The position numbers and the translations under genes are program-made. Below the pieces are notes generated by a model. That model had not been told where the DNA came from, did no database searches, and saw only the letters and a list, made by a program, of their open reading frames with translations. From Manis javanica (Eukaryota; Chordata; Mammalia; Pholidota; Manidae), in contig NC_133167.1 in the NCBI RefSeq assembly GCF_040802235.1, positions 883,001 through 947,000 on the forward strand: a stretch of 64,000 bases of DNA. Direction: 5' to 3'. This document shows positions 19,839 to 31,349 of the stretch, in pieces (position 1 is the stretch's first letter; every line of letters starts with the position of its first letter).

Positions 19839-19844
19839 TTTATT
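19839..19844 (-). terminator. GPR35: GPR35 polyadenylation signal AATAAA
   Basis: On the - strand an AATAAA lies about 300 bases past the GPR35 stop. It gives a compact 3' UTR of roughly 20145 down to 19820. Confidence 0.7.
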
Positions 19845-20145
19845 CTGGTCCCAGGGGACAAGGGCAGAGGGCTGGCCATCGCGGCCTGACCGTACTTGGC
19901 AGGCAGCCACGCCCAGCCCCGGGGAGCATGCTGGGCACGTGGCAGTGTGGCCCCCTCCCAGGCCCCTGGGTTGGCCTTGCGCAGGCCTCAGACCTCCTGC
20001 CGTTGTCGTCCCTCTTCCGCCCCAGGGGTGCTCCGGGCCCACCTGGGCCTCCTGCAGAGAGCCAGAGCCCAAGGAGAGTCCAGCAGCCCCAGCAGGCAGC
20101 ACCGCCCCGCGAGCCTGGGATCTGGCCCCACGTGCGGCTCGTCCC

Positions 20146-21051
20146 CTAGGCCAGGGTCACACACACAGAGTCCTGGCTTTTGTGGGCCTTGGCGGTGGGG
20201 CTGGCCTGCGCCTCCTGGAACTCCTTGGCCATATAGTAATAGCAGATGGCGTCCAGGCAGCAGTTAGCGTCTGAGAGCTTGCTGGCGATGAAAAGGGCAC
20301 GGAAGACGGTGCACGTGCGCAGGCTCATGGCCAAGCTCACGGTCAGCACCACGTGCAAAGGCAAGAAACAGACCACAAACACAGCCAGGTTCGCCCAGAC
20401 CATGCGGGCGGCTCTCCGGGTGGCCTCGCCCTGGCTGGCATCAGTGGCTGGCCTCTGACCCAGGGCGGCCACAACCTGCAGAGAGCAGAAGACCAGCACG
20501 GCCAGCGGCAGGTAGAATCCCAGCAGCGAGAAGACCACGGTGTTGGAGCTTTGCTGGGAGCGGTTCGAGAAACAGAAACTGCCCTCCTGGACCGCCAGGA
20601 CCCAGCGAAGCACCAGGGAGCCGACCACCAGCACCCAGAGCCCTGCACACACGGCCAGGGCCTGCCGCGGGGAGCGGAGCCCGCGGGCACGCAGCGGGTG
20701 CTGCAGGGCCACGTAGCGGTCCACAGCGATGGCCGTGACCAGGCCGATGCTCATGTACCTGTTGGCCAGGTAGATGCCCTGGGAGAGCTGGCAGAGCGGT
20801 GTGTCCACAGTGCTCCTCAGAGAGTGCAGGAAGAAGGGCAGGGTGCAGAGCAGGCAGAGGTCGGACACGGCCAGGTTGGCCATGTAGACGCGGGTCTCCG
20901 TCCACTGCTGCAGGCGGTGGCACAGCACCCAGAGCGCCACGCCGTTGAGCGCCAGGCCCAGCACCAGCAGCAGGCTCGTGTAGGTGTAGAGGACGTACGT
21001 GACCGCCCGGGGCCAGGCGAGCTCACTGGAGCTGCAGTTGCTGCTGTTCAT
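20146..21051 (-). CDS. GPR35: G protein-coupled receptor 35
   Basis: Class A GPCR of gut epithelium and immune cells; kynurenic acid, lysophosphatidic acid and CXCL17 are proposed ligands, with coupling to Gi/o and G12/13. The 301-aa frame lies in one exon, as in human (309 aa). The ATG at 21051 is preceded by a good acceptor (ctctcctgcag, exon start about 21060), so only 5' UTR exons lie upstream. Visible features: N-terminal NSS and NCS glycosylation sites, seven hydrophobic segments, the DRY motif at residues 111-113, the C87-C160 disulfide pair, an arginine in TM3 (R98) matching the human ligand-binding R100, and a DAICYYY variant of NPxxY in TM7. The tail ends KSQDSVCVTLA, as in human but for one residue. 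The loop between TM6 and TM7 is several residues shorter than in human. Confidence 0.97.
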   Translation of the reverse strand: MNSSNCSSSELAWPRAVTYVLYTYTSLLLVLGLALNGVALWVLCHRLQQWTETRVYMANLAVSDLCLLCTLPFFLHSLRSTVDTPLCQLSQGIYLANRYMSIGLVTAIAVDRYVALQHPLRARGLRSPRQALAVCAGLWVLVVGSLVLRWVLAVQEGSFCFSNRSQQSSNTVVFSLLGFYLPLAVLVFCSLQVVAALGQRPATDASQGEATRRAARMVWANLAVFVVCFLPLHVVLTVSLAMSLRTCTVFRALFIASKLSDANCCLDAICYYYMAKEFQEAQASPTAKAHKSQDSVCVTLA

Positions 21052-21060
21052 GGTGGGGGG

Positions 21061-23540
21061 CTGCAGGAGAGGGGCAGGCGGTGAGGACGGCAGGCAGGGA
21101 GGGCAGCTGGGCCAGCAAGGGCCCGCCCACCGCACGCCAGGGATGGACACGCGGGAGCCGAAAGCCCACCTCCCTACAGAAACGACAGAAGCTGGCAGAC
21201 GTCTGAGGGGCCCTGCAGGCCAAGCCCTTTCCCACACACAGGCCTCCAATGGCCAGGACCGCCCGAGGCCGCACCACGAGCAGCCGGCTCCCTGACCCCT
21301 AGGGGCCTCTCTCCTAGGTGGGCTCAGCCAGGGACAAAGCCAGGGTGCCTACTGCCCCTACCGCTCCCTGTGGCTGCTGGAGGGGCCTATGTTTGACTGG
21401 CACCTGCCACTGAGCGGGCTGGTCAGCAGCTACCCACCTGGCCATTCCTGGTAGCCGGGGCTGGTAGTTCAGGACAGCAGGGGCTGTGGCTCCAGACAGC
21501 CCCCCAGAAAACTCCAGACCTCTGGTCTCCAGGCCTCTTCCCTCCATCCCCTGCTGAGAGCAGCCCTCATCCTCTTCCTGAGGGACCTCCATGCCAGGCA
21601 CCCATCCCCTCCGAGTGCCCACCTGCCCTAGTCCTATGCCCTGAGGCCCCACTTGGAGGCCCCAGGCGCTCTAGTCGGGAGTGTCAGGCCTCTTGGGCTC
21701 CCTATGGTCAGGGTATGAGGGTGGCCCTGGCCCTGCAGGCTGGCCGGGCAGCTCAGAGCCAGCTTCCAACCCACCATCAGGAGCTCCTGCGCAGCCTCGC
21801 CTTCCTGCCCACAGTCCCCCAGGATGTGCTCCAGCATACAGCCCAGGGGGGCCGGGGGGACTCGGCCAGGGTCTGACATCCAGGGCATGGCCCGTGGTAT
21901 GGCGACTGTGGACTCTGGCTTCACCCTGAGCTGGCAAAACCTCTGCGTCCCTGTCACAGGGGCGCTGGTCTCATGGGGGTCCAAGGAACTCGTGCATGAG
22001 AGGTCAGGGCTTGGTGTTTGGCACAGGGCACACACCTGCGCCCCCCTTTCTCCGGCTGGAAGGGCCTGGGGATAAAGCAGAATGACTTCTCTGCAGGAAA
22101 GCACCAGGCCTGCCTTTCAGGGGTGGATGGAAGGGGGGTCACCCACCCAGGCAAGGGCCCAGAGCCGGGCTGTGCCTGCTCTGCCGCCTGCCCCCTCCCC
22201 ACACAGGAAGGGAAGAAATGCCTAGAACCCAGTGTGGGCAGAGCCTTGTGCCCATTAGTGCCTGGCGTGGTGGGGAGGCTCATTCTGCAGCTGCGGTTCC
22301 CAGAAACCGGAGACCACAGCCCATTAGGGCAGCAGAAGCACCTATTACAGTCAGAAACAGAAATATTCCAGCAAAGGATCCCATTCCATCTCTTGAATTA
22401 TAAATGGCACACTTGCCAGCAATTAAGGTTGCAGGACCCTCCACCAGGTGTGCAGGCTCCCCACACCCTGTGACCCCTGCTGTGCTTGCTGGGAGGATTC
22501 AGCCCCTGATCTTCCGTCCTGCGAGGGACCCCTCACTCTGCCCACATTCTGAGGCTCTGAGGACCCGCGGCCAGGCCGGCTTCAGGGACTGACCAGCACC
22601 CCGGAGCCAACTGCTGGGGGCTTCCCAGCCTCCCTGCCCGGCCCTCCTGCCTGGCCATGGCCCAGGGACACTCCCCCCGCTGCACCCCCACCACCGTGAC
22701 CTGCCAGGCCAGTCTGTGAGGTCCTCCACTGGCCCAGAATCCTCAGAAGCTGCTGGGAATACCCCGCCATTCTGTGGGACACGTGATCTGCCCACCTGCA
22801 CTGGCCAGCAGCGCCAGCCTGTCTGAGTTTCCGGTGGTGCAGGGTACTGCCCAGGGGCGGTGGGCCGTGCCCAGCCCTGATGCCCCCCACCCCAGATGGC
22901 TGCACAGGCGCTTGGGTCTCCAGTCACGCACCTGGCGGTGTGATTTTCAGTCTAGCCTCAGTGTGGCCTGATATTTTACACGAGTTCACAAACCCGACTA
23001 CAGTCTTTTAACTTGAACTCCTGACTCTCGGGAACAAGGGTGTGGGCCTTGCAAAAGTTTAGGTGCACATGAGACTTTGAGGAAATGCCCTGCCTACGGC
23101 CCCAACCCTCTGCGGTGAGGAATGCCCTCCAAAAAAGCTTGGAAAGTCAAGTCCCAGGATCCCCAGTGGTGTGGGTGCCCAGAAGCCATCATATGTCCCT
23201 GCCTGTGCCTGGGGCGGGATCTGTGTAGTGCGGTGGCAGAACAGCTCAGTTTCCTGTGGGGAGGCTGTAGGGGGGGGACTGTAGCCCCTCAGAGGCAGCG
23301 CTTCCTCCTCCGGAGGCCGGATCCCCGGCCTCCTGGCCAGAAGGTAGAGAACGCCCCTTGATTCTGCGCTGAGACACCTTGGCAAGCGCTGGAGAGAAAC
23401 CTTTGAACTTGGGAGGCCCCAGCACAGGAAGCCCTGTACCCCCAGGCCCTCCCGTTGTCTGGGTGGCCCCGCCTGAGTGGGATCTAGGGCTGCCCAGGCA
23501 CCACAGAGGCCCCCAGAGCTGTGACCCCACATAAGAAAAA
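21061..23540. other. Region upstream of GPR35 (5' UTR exons and intron expected)
   Basis: GPR35 5' non-coding exons should lie here or further right, but they cannot be placed from sequence alone. No coding exon with conserved text was recognised. A GPR35 frame open upstream of the acceptor (to 21249) is intronic. Confidence 0.5.
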
Positions 23541-25770
23541 CCCCACAGCCCAGGTCCAGGGTGGGTGTGTGTGAGTTACACTGTTCCACGGAGCTCACCC
23601 CCCAGGAAAGCCACGCTCAGCTGTGCCTCCTCCGGCTGTGGGCGCTGGTCACGGAGTGGGCGCCTGTGCTGGGGGCCCAGGCCCTCCGCACACCTGCAGC
23701 CACTCTGCCTTGCCGCCCACACCTGGCAGGGCACGGTCACGGCAGACGGGCCCCCTTCCCACGCCATCGCCACTGCAGCTCCTCCATCGCCTGCTCTGAG
23801 ACCCTGGGCCCCACAGCCGGCCCCGACCTGCAGCCGGTCTGTTTCCCCAGCTGAGCTGTCCGCCCAGCGCTGCCGAAGCCTGGGCGGGGGGCTGCCTGAG
23901 AAGGACGGTGGGAAGGCAGGGCTAGGAGTGTGGGGGATGGCCTGCCCCTCAGGCCAGTTCGACTGCAACCCTCCTCAAGGCAGGCCCAGAGCAGGGCTGC
24001 CTAGGGAGTTTCGGAGGGGAAGTGGGGTGCCTGCACGCACATCTCCAGGGATCAGCGTGCTCGCTGAAGGCAGCCCAGTTCTGGGAGCAGCCAGAGAGCT
24101 AGGGCCCCCTCCACGGCGCTCAAGCAGCCCTCCTGCCCGCCCGACCCACCTCCTCCGGAAAGCGCCAGGCCTGTCCCTGCCCCCAGAGGCCCTGTCCCAC
24201 CAGCATCCCCGCCGCCCACACCTGTGGCTGCCGAGACCTGCTGCCCAGTGGTGGAGGGTCGCACAGACTGGAGCTAACTCCTGCCACTCCTGTCAGCCAC
24301 CAGTCCCATCCCTCCCCTCCACCAGGTGCCCCTCAAAACCACCTCTCAGAAGGCCTCTTTCTAGACCACCGCTCCCCCTTCTAGAATGTTCTCCAGCCCC
24401 AGCCAGCTCCTTGAGGCCTCCCTTCTTTTGGCGGGCCTCTCCCTGCGGAGCCCACGGTGGGGAGCATCTGCCCCCCCTGCCGCCCCGCAGCCCCGTGCTC
24501 CCCCGGCGGGGCCCACAGCGCCCAGCGCTACACCCCTGCACAGCCGCGAGGCTTCTCCCCTGCCCTGCCCCTCGCCCCACTGTTTCCTCAGACCTCAGGA
24601 ACCAACACAGCCCTTCCGTGTCCCCAGCACTGCTAGTGGCTAGGACTCCACCTGCTCCCGGCGTGTGACCCGTGGCATGGAGAAGAGTAGAGCCTCAGTC
24701 ACAAGCGCTGAGCGGCTGGCGCGGCCCTGCCAGGAGGATCCCCAGGGGTACAAGGGGTGCACGGGGGCTTCTTGGCTGCCAGCAGGTACTCGAGACACAC
24801 TATGGCCGCCAGCTCAGAAGCCACAGCCCGCAGTGGGGGGCGCCTGGCCCCCGAGCCCTCCTTCTCCTGGCTGTGCCGGCCCGCTCTCCGTGGGGATGGG
24901 GGCTGCCGAGGGCCGGCCAGTCCTTTCCTTGAGGCCCTGGGCCGGCAGGTCCGAGAAGCCTGGCCATGCCTGGCAGGCTTCGGGCCCCAGGCCAGGCCCA
25001 TTGGACTGCTGCTGGGCAGCCTCAGAACCAAGGGAACAAGCCTGCAGAGGCTCACTGCATCCCCCGTGGGGCCCAGGGGCCCCGCTCCCGGGCACAGACA
25101 GCCCCCGTCTCCGAGGCCTCGCCCCAGCGCCCTCACCTCCGCTGTCCCAGCTCTCTGTCCTGCTTCCCACCTGTTATGCTTGGGGAGTTCATGGAACAGG
25201 CCTGCGTGCGGCGGGTCCAGACCCAGGTCTGAGGGGAACCCTCCCTGCCCCTTCCTCCGGCTGGCGTGGCCTACAGACGCGCATCGTCACCCCCGTCGTC
25301 ACCCCGTCTAGATGAGCCTTCGCGCCCAGGAGAAGCTGAGTCACCGTGAGGGAGGCAGCTGGGTGAGCCCGGGGGCGGCCCAGGAAACGCAGCGGACTCC
25401 CGGGGCTCCGGCCCCCCCGGAGCCTGCCCACCTGGGGTGGGTGTGACGACCTGGCCTCCACGGCACCAGGAAACAAAGCCCTGAGAGTGGGGCTTCAGGA
25501 CCCCAGGACACTCAGGTGGGGGCCCCTGGAGGTGCCCCACCCTCATCCTGGGCAAACAGTGCAGCCACTCAGTCCCCCACGCAGGCCCTCCTCCTGGGCT
25601 GATCCTGCGTCCACCCTGCTCCCCCCTCACTCTGGGGTGCTCCCTCTCCCAACCCACACCCCTGCTGCCCCACATGGGCACCATGCTGGGCACGACAATG
25701 GGGAGATGCCCCAGGTGGGGGCCCCTCGCATGGAGGGAACACATATACTCACATGGGTAAGCCTGGCAGA
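23541..25770. other. GC-rich intergenic stretch without recognised gene
   Basis: Contains a 367-codon + frame (23565-24668) rich in Pro, Arg and Ser and of low complexity. It has no homology I know, no in-phase splice pattern and no promoter signature. I regard it as a by-product of GC content. It could include a non-coding GPR35 exon. Confidence 0.5.
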
Positions 25771-25774
25771 AGAC

Positions 25775-26060
25775 TAAAGTTCATAACAGGCAGGTCATGA
25801 CTGGGAGGCTTCTTGGAGGAGGTGGCACTTGAGCTGCGCCTGGGAGGTTGGAGGAGGCAGAGGTGGGGAGGGCTTCCTGCAGGCCGGAAGGGGCTGAGCA
25901 CAGCGGCAGAAGGGAAGACCACAGCTGCGAAAGGAATCAGTCCCCCTGGAGGAGCCGGGAGGGGCAGCCTGCCCACTTCTCCTTCACAATCCCAACTGCA
26001 GAGGGGGAGGCAGCCGGCTGGTCTGCAGGGAGACAGGGCCCTTTGTGGGCAGTGCCAGGT
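25775..26060 (-). repeat. L2-like LINE relic
   Basis: The text ttggaggaggtggcacttga is the reverse complement of the usual L2 3' region (caaatgtcacctcctccagg). Degenerate and placed by eye. Confidence 0.5.
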
Positions 26061-26429
26061 TTCCACCCTGCGCCAGCTTGATTCTTTATCTGGGTCGCCC
26101 GCTGCGCGACAACATTGCGCTGAAGCCTACCCATCTCCACGTCCTTCCCCAGGGGGGCCTCGCTTGCCCCACCCTGGCCCAGCCCTGCCCCAGGCGCCCA
26201 TGGGTGGGACACAGAACATCTCCAGAGCCAGCAAGGCCACTGGGCTCTGGGCTCCGCCCTAGCAAAGGACAAGGCTGGGATGCTGTCTCTGCGGCACTTT
26301 CTGTTCCCCACCTCACAGGAACCAGGCCTGGGAAACGGCCCACCCCCTCCCGCGGGTCTGGCCCAAAGCCAGCCTGGGGCCTTCTCTGCCCTCCGGATCC
26401 AGCACTGGGGCACTGCAGGGGCGACTGGA

Positions 26430-26495
26430 CACCACTGGGGGATGAGGGGGGGAGGGCACAAGGGGGGAGGGGAAGGGGGATGGGGGACCGGCGGT
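26430..26495 (+). other. G-rich tract with quadruplex potential
   Basis: About 65 bases with many runs of 3-7 G on the + strand, separated by short loops. It satisfies the simple G-quadruplex rule several times over. No gene assignment. Confidence 0.6.
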
Positions 26496-27234
26496 GATGG
26501 GGACACCAGGGTGGAGAGGGACAGGGACCTGGGGCCGCCCACCAGGGAATCCCCACCCCCCCAGCACTCCCCCTTACTCAGAGGCCCTTCCTACCCGCCC
26601 CAGCCTCCTCGCCCACCAAGCCATCACCCTTCCTCACAGGAAGACGAGGCCCTATCACGTGGAAACAGGCTTGAACCCTCAAACGTGAGCCCCCAGCACC
26701 CTGTCTTCAGGTCGCCCTGAGGCATCCCTGTCCTGGGCCCCCTCAGGCTCAGGCCTGGCCTCCGAGACCCAGAGGGATGGGAGAGGAAGGGGACTGTGTC
26801 CCTCCAGCTGCGCCCTTGGCCCCGCCCCTCTGGGGACCACCCACTGGCCGCTCTGCACCCCCAGGCCCTGCACACAGTTTTTCCCAGGCTCCTGGCTCCC
26901 CGACTACAGCTGGACAAGCCGCTGTGCCCTCCAGCCTCAGACCATGGGCAGGCGTGGCCCTGGGCACTGGTCTGCCGGGTGCAAGGAAACCTGGGCTGCT
27001 GGGCCATGCTGAGTGGGGAGCCACGGACTGGGTGAACGGGCACAGCCGCGGGCGTTGCGCTGGACTTCACGGAGCCCTGGCTTCCTAGAGATGCACCCTC
27101 GGGTGCCGGAGGACAGGGCGCCTGGGATTCGGCGGGAAGCCTCAGTGAGGGAGGGCGCTGCCGATGAAATGAGGGTCTTGGGAGTTGGTCTGTGGGGCTG
27201 GGCACCAGGGCCATGGAGATCGCTGGACTAGACT

Positions 27235-27290
27235 GCCTACTTTGGTGTATTTCAAATATTCCATAATAAAAAGTTTATAAAAATAGGGAA
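27235..27290 (+). repeat. LINE-1 3' tail relic
   Basis: A short AT-rich piece, tttcaaatattccataataa followed by aaagtttat, resembles the 3' end of old L1M elements. It stands alone in GC-rich DNA. Confidence 0.4.
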
Positions 27291-27299
27291 ACACGTGTG

Positions 27300-29435
27300 G
27301 CTGCAGAGGGGTCTACAGTGCCTCAGATGTGACCTGTGACCCATCTCTGTGCACTCCTTTCCCTCCACCAGGCCATGGCAGAGGGGCTCTGCAAACGGGA
27401 TGTGGCAGGAGTGCAGGATAGACCGAGGCCTGGTCCCCGTGCGGGCGGGGAAGGGACTAGGTGGGACAGCAGACAGTGTCTGCCATCTCTGGGACATACA
27501 GGGACAGAGTCTCCCGGGAGAAGTGCCCACCCCAGGCTGGGAGACCCCACCTCAGCTCCCCACCCCCAGCCCAGCTCCCAAACCCCCTGCCATGTGAGTC
27601 CCACTAGTGGGAAGGCTTCCAGTGCCTCTCTGCCTAGGAAACCCGCTCCCCTCCGGGGCAGCTTCCTGCTCTGCCCTGCGCAGACGTCCTGACGTGGTCC
27701 TGAGACAAGGGCTGCTCACTCACCCAGTCATTCACTCGGTCATGCACACGCGCAGTCAGCAAATACGGGGTGCAGGGAGGGGTGCCACGGAGGGTGGGAG
27801 TGGGGGCGGCACACCCTCAGGGTCTGGCTGGGGACAGGGGGTGCCTGGAGCTGTGGTCCACCTTGGATACCCACTGTGTCATAGCTGGTGCTTGGCACCC
27901 ATTCAGAGGAACAAGGTGTAAGATGAAAGGAGCCCGGCTTGGAAGGGTCAGGGGGGACGGAAGGCCTCTGGCCACAGGACCCGCCTGTTCTCAGCCTGGG
28001 TCCCACCCGGCCAGGGAGGCTCCTGCCACGGCCCGGCCTGGGGTCCGGCTCCCAGGGTGCCCAGAGGCTGGCTGCTTGCCTCCGGAAGCTGCCGTCTCCG
28101 GTCAGACGGCCGCTCTGGGCTGTGCACCACCTGCACGTGCCAGCCAGCGGCTGAGGCCACGCTGCAGGACATGAGGCTGCAGCCCTGGCTTTGGCCATCG
28201 CAGGCCCCCCTCCTGCTGTGCCCCTCCTCAGCGCCCACCTGCACTCGGCCCCCCCCCGACGTGCCCCACCTTCAGCCACACTTTGGCCTGGAGCCCCTTC
28301 TGGGGCCGTTCACCGTGGACCCCACAGTGCCTGACAGAGGGCGCAGCTAAGCCGGGTGCTCGGGTGTGTCCACAGTCCTCTCCAGATGCCACGGGGTAGG
28401 CCCCATCACAGGACATCATGGGGCAACTAGGGGTCCCGAGGGTATCCTGAGAGTCCTCAGGTGCTCCCTCTGTGGGTCCCGGGTCCCACCCAGGGAGGAG
28501 GCACAGCAGGGGGGCAGCAGTCTGTCCACCCGCTCTCCACACTCCCGGCCAGGGGAAGCCCCCTGTCCCCTCCAGGCCCCTCCCTTCTCCAGCAGCCTCC
28601 GCCCGCGGACACTCAGGGGTTGGGCACCTGCATCCCTGCCTGCAGCCTCGGGCATCTGGAAGCAGCAGACGACAAGCGTCCCCCCTGCAGCAGCCATGCC
28701 CTCACCCAGCAGGCCTGGTAGGGAGGGCACACCCTGGGCTGAGGGCACCTGCCCACGCAGACCCCTGCCTGGCGCCCGGGATGGTGCGCTCCCCCTGGTC
28801 AGCTCACCGCCTCCGCGGGGTCCCAGGGGGCTGCCCACCCCACCTTCTGTGCTGTCCAGAGCCCCTGTGGGGGTGGCAGCGGCAGTCCGGTGGCCCTGGG
28901 AACCTGCTTCTCCCAGCCGCTCCCCACTCTCGCTGCCCCCGAATCGCTCCGTTCCTCCCCCCCGCTCCCGCCCGCTGCCCCTCCTCCGCTGGAGGCCGCC
29001 TCTGATGGAGGCTGGCTGCTGGCCCTGGGCCAGGACCCGCTCCGGGGGATGCTGCCTGCGCAGCCCTGGTCCAGCCCCTCCCCCAGCAGCCACGGCCGTC
29101 CCAGCTCCCACCCGGGGCGCCCTCCCCACCCCCACCCCTGCCCCATCCGTGGGAGAGCTCCTCTTCAGGTGGTCCTCGCCTGCTCAAGGGCCTGTGGCGG
29201 CTCCCCACTGCCACACACTCTGGCAGGGGCCTCAGGCCCAGAGCAGCAGCTTACCAGGCAGGCATGTGCTGAGTGCATGGGACCCTGCTTTAGAGTCCGC
29301 CCTGAAGCCCAGCGGCCGGCTTTGGAGCAGGAAGGCCCCTCTCCCCGCCCAGCTCGGCCAGCCCCAGGGGACCCGAGAAGCACAATCTGCGTCTGGCCCT
29401 GCGCCCCCAGGACCACTGGCCTTTGAGACACTTCC
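27300..29435. other. Intergenic, no recognised gene
   Basis: GC-rich single-copy-looking DNA. The 365-codon + frame at 28366-29463 is Pro/Ser-rich and runs into the L1 fragment at its end, which argues against it being a gene. Confidence 0.5.
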
Positions 29436-29439
29436 TCTG

Positions 29440-30200
29440 AAGGTGGGGCAAGATGCCAACTGACATAAGGACAGACAGTTCACACAAGAGGAGACAGAGG
29501 GCTGCTCGCACATATGAAAAGGTGCTCACATGCTCAGAAAAAGGGAAATATAAATTAAAGGACAGTGCACTACCATTTCTCCCTGGCAGATGGGCCAAAC
29601 CTAGGAGTTTGACAACAGCCTATGGGGAAGACACCCTCAGGTCACCTACTGACACTCTGCCCAGTACAAACCCCCAGGGACAGGACTTGGCAACAGGCCA
29701 CCAAGTGAGAGATGCACAACCCTCTGGCCCAGTGGCCCTGCTTCTAAGAATCATCTAGGAATCTGTCAGACAGAGGAGTAGATCCTTGAAAGGTTCTTTC
29801 CTGTAGCACAGGGCGTGTGGACCCCTCAGTGTGTGGAGCCCGACAGCCTGGAAACCACTCAAACATCTGCCCACTGGGCTCCGGCTGCGTGAAGTACATC
29901 CCGTCCACACTACGGGGCACCCGGCAGCTGTGCACTGGATTGGTTTTCTCAGGGCGCACCGCTAAGGGGCAAAGGGGGTTGAAGCTTCTTTCCTTATTTA
30001 GGGCTAGCATCTTGCATTTTAACAAGTGGAAGGACAAGCCACTACATTTGTTCTAAATTAAGTTGTTACCTACAGGGAACAGATGGAATGAAGTGAAGGG
30101 AGATGGGGATAGAACTGAAACTTCTGTGATTATACCCTAGCTGGCAGATTTGGCTTTGGGACCATGTAAATATTTATGTAATTACTAAGTTAAGTAAAAT
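29440..30200 (+). repeat. LINE-1 (L1M-type) 3' end
   Basis: The order of phrases follows the L1M 3' region: tatgaaaaggtgctcacatg, taaattaaaggacagtgcac, accatttctccctggcagat, a gtttgacaaca segment, and finally gggaccatgtaaatatttat before an A-rich end. There is no open ORF2. Confidence 0.7.
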
Positions 30201-30275
30201 TATAAAAGGATTTCTTAAACTTGAAAGCAGGATGAAAGCAATTACGTCCATCATGAGGTGGTAGCCTCACCTTAC

Positions 30276-30420
30276 CTAACTCTGCCAAGAGACGTTTGCC
30301 ATCCAGGGCTTCAGGGCAGATCCGAACAACCTGTGTATAGAAAGCATGGCGAAATGTTTCATTTTCCAAATGATTTTGGAAAAACCACTGTTTTGTCTGC
30401 ACATCTATATAACCCAAGGA
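30276..30420 (-). other. Exon-like open segment of unknown identity
   Basis: On the - strand an open frame reads (in part) GYIDVQTKQWFFQNHLENET and later VRICPEALDGKRLLAELG. It ends at a strong gtaagg donor (30270-30275). The amino-acid composition looks protein-like. The surroundings are AT-rich L1 fragments, and no clear acceptor or ATG is visible. It could be a piece of an old gene or retrocopy, an exon of an unannotated transcript, or an unrecognised repeat. I do not recognise the family. Confidence 0.3.
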
Positions 30421-31349
30421 TTTTAAAGATAAATAAAAATGTGTGAAACTGTTTTTAGTGACCGTGCTGTTGACAGTAGTGTTGGAGTTGGTATCTGAGC
30501 TCCCTGTGCTGTGGGAGGTGCCGGGTTAATGATCACGTTCGCACCATCAAGAGCCCTGGTTGCTGGAGGAGATGCGCGTGTGTCACCAGTACGGTTCAGT
30601 GGACCATGGAGCTCTGAAGTTGAGTGGTGTCCGTATCCACTGCAGCTGTCTCCTCTCAAAAAGAAAATGTCCTTGTCTGCCGCCAAGGCCCTAAAACAAG
30701 CCCCCTAACATCCAGACTGTGGTCTCTACATATTTCTACCATTTCTGTCAGTGGCTGTTCTCAGGTCTGGGTTAGAAAACGTGAAGAAGTGCCTGGAATA
30801 ACTTTTCATGCTAGAGAACAAAGTGAATCAGGACCGTGGCCACTATCAGAGGCTCTCAGGAGCCAAGCTTCCCCCACTGGCCAAGGTGCGATGATTTGAG
30901 TATCAATAAGGAGAATGAGTTCAATGAATTGGAACAAAAAAATGTTTCAATTCATGAATTTGTACTTATGCTTAAAAAAACCATACACACAATTCAGTCA
31001 CTTCACGAAGTGTCCTTGCCAAAAACAAGGACTTGAACCTGATCAAGCAACTAGATTAAGCACCGTGTGTGACATCTGACCAAGCCACTGACAGGAGCTG
31101 GAGAGGGCATGTGACAGCCGGCGACCCTCTGCCAGACCCTGAGCTGAGGCCAGCTTCCCCTTCTCCTTCTGGGACGGTCTGCACGGTGTCCCCCACCAGA
31201 GGGGCCCCAATGAGGCTGATTGGTTAGACTGCGGCGTTGTGGACAGCCGCCGTCCGGCAGCCAGAGGTGGGTTAGGTAAGGGTCCCTGATGAGGAACAGG
31301 GACTGGAGAGCCTGCCCTGGGGGTTGGCTGGCTAAACTGACCAAGAAAA

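Noticed and set aside
20353-21084. 243-codon open frame on the + strand over GPR35
   Set aside because: It is the antisense shadow of the GPR35 coding exon; the Gln/His-rich product reflects complementary codons.
23565-24668. 367-codon open frame on the + strand
   Set aside because: Low-complexity Pro/Arg/Ser-rich product, no recognisable domain, no splice or promoter context. Long frames are expected by chance at this GC content.
28366-29463. 365-codon open frame on the + strand
   Set aside because: Same composition bias, and its end reaches the boundary of an L1 relic. No homology recognised.
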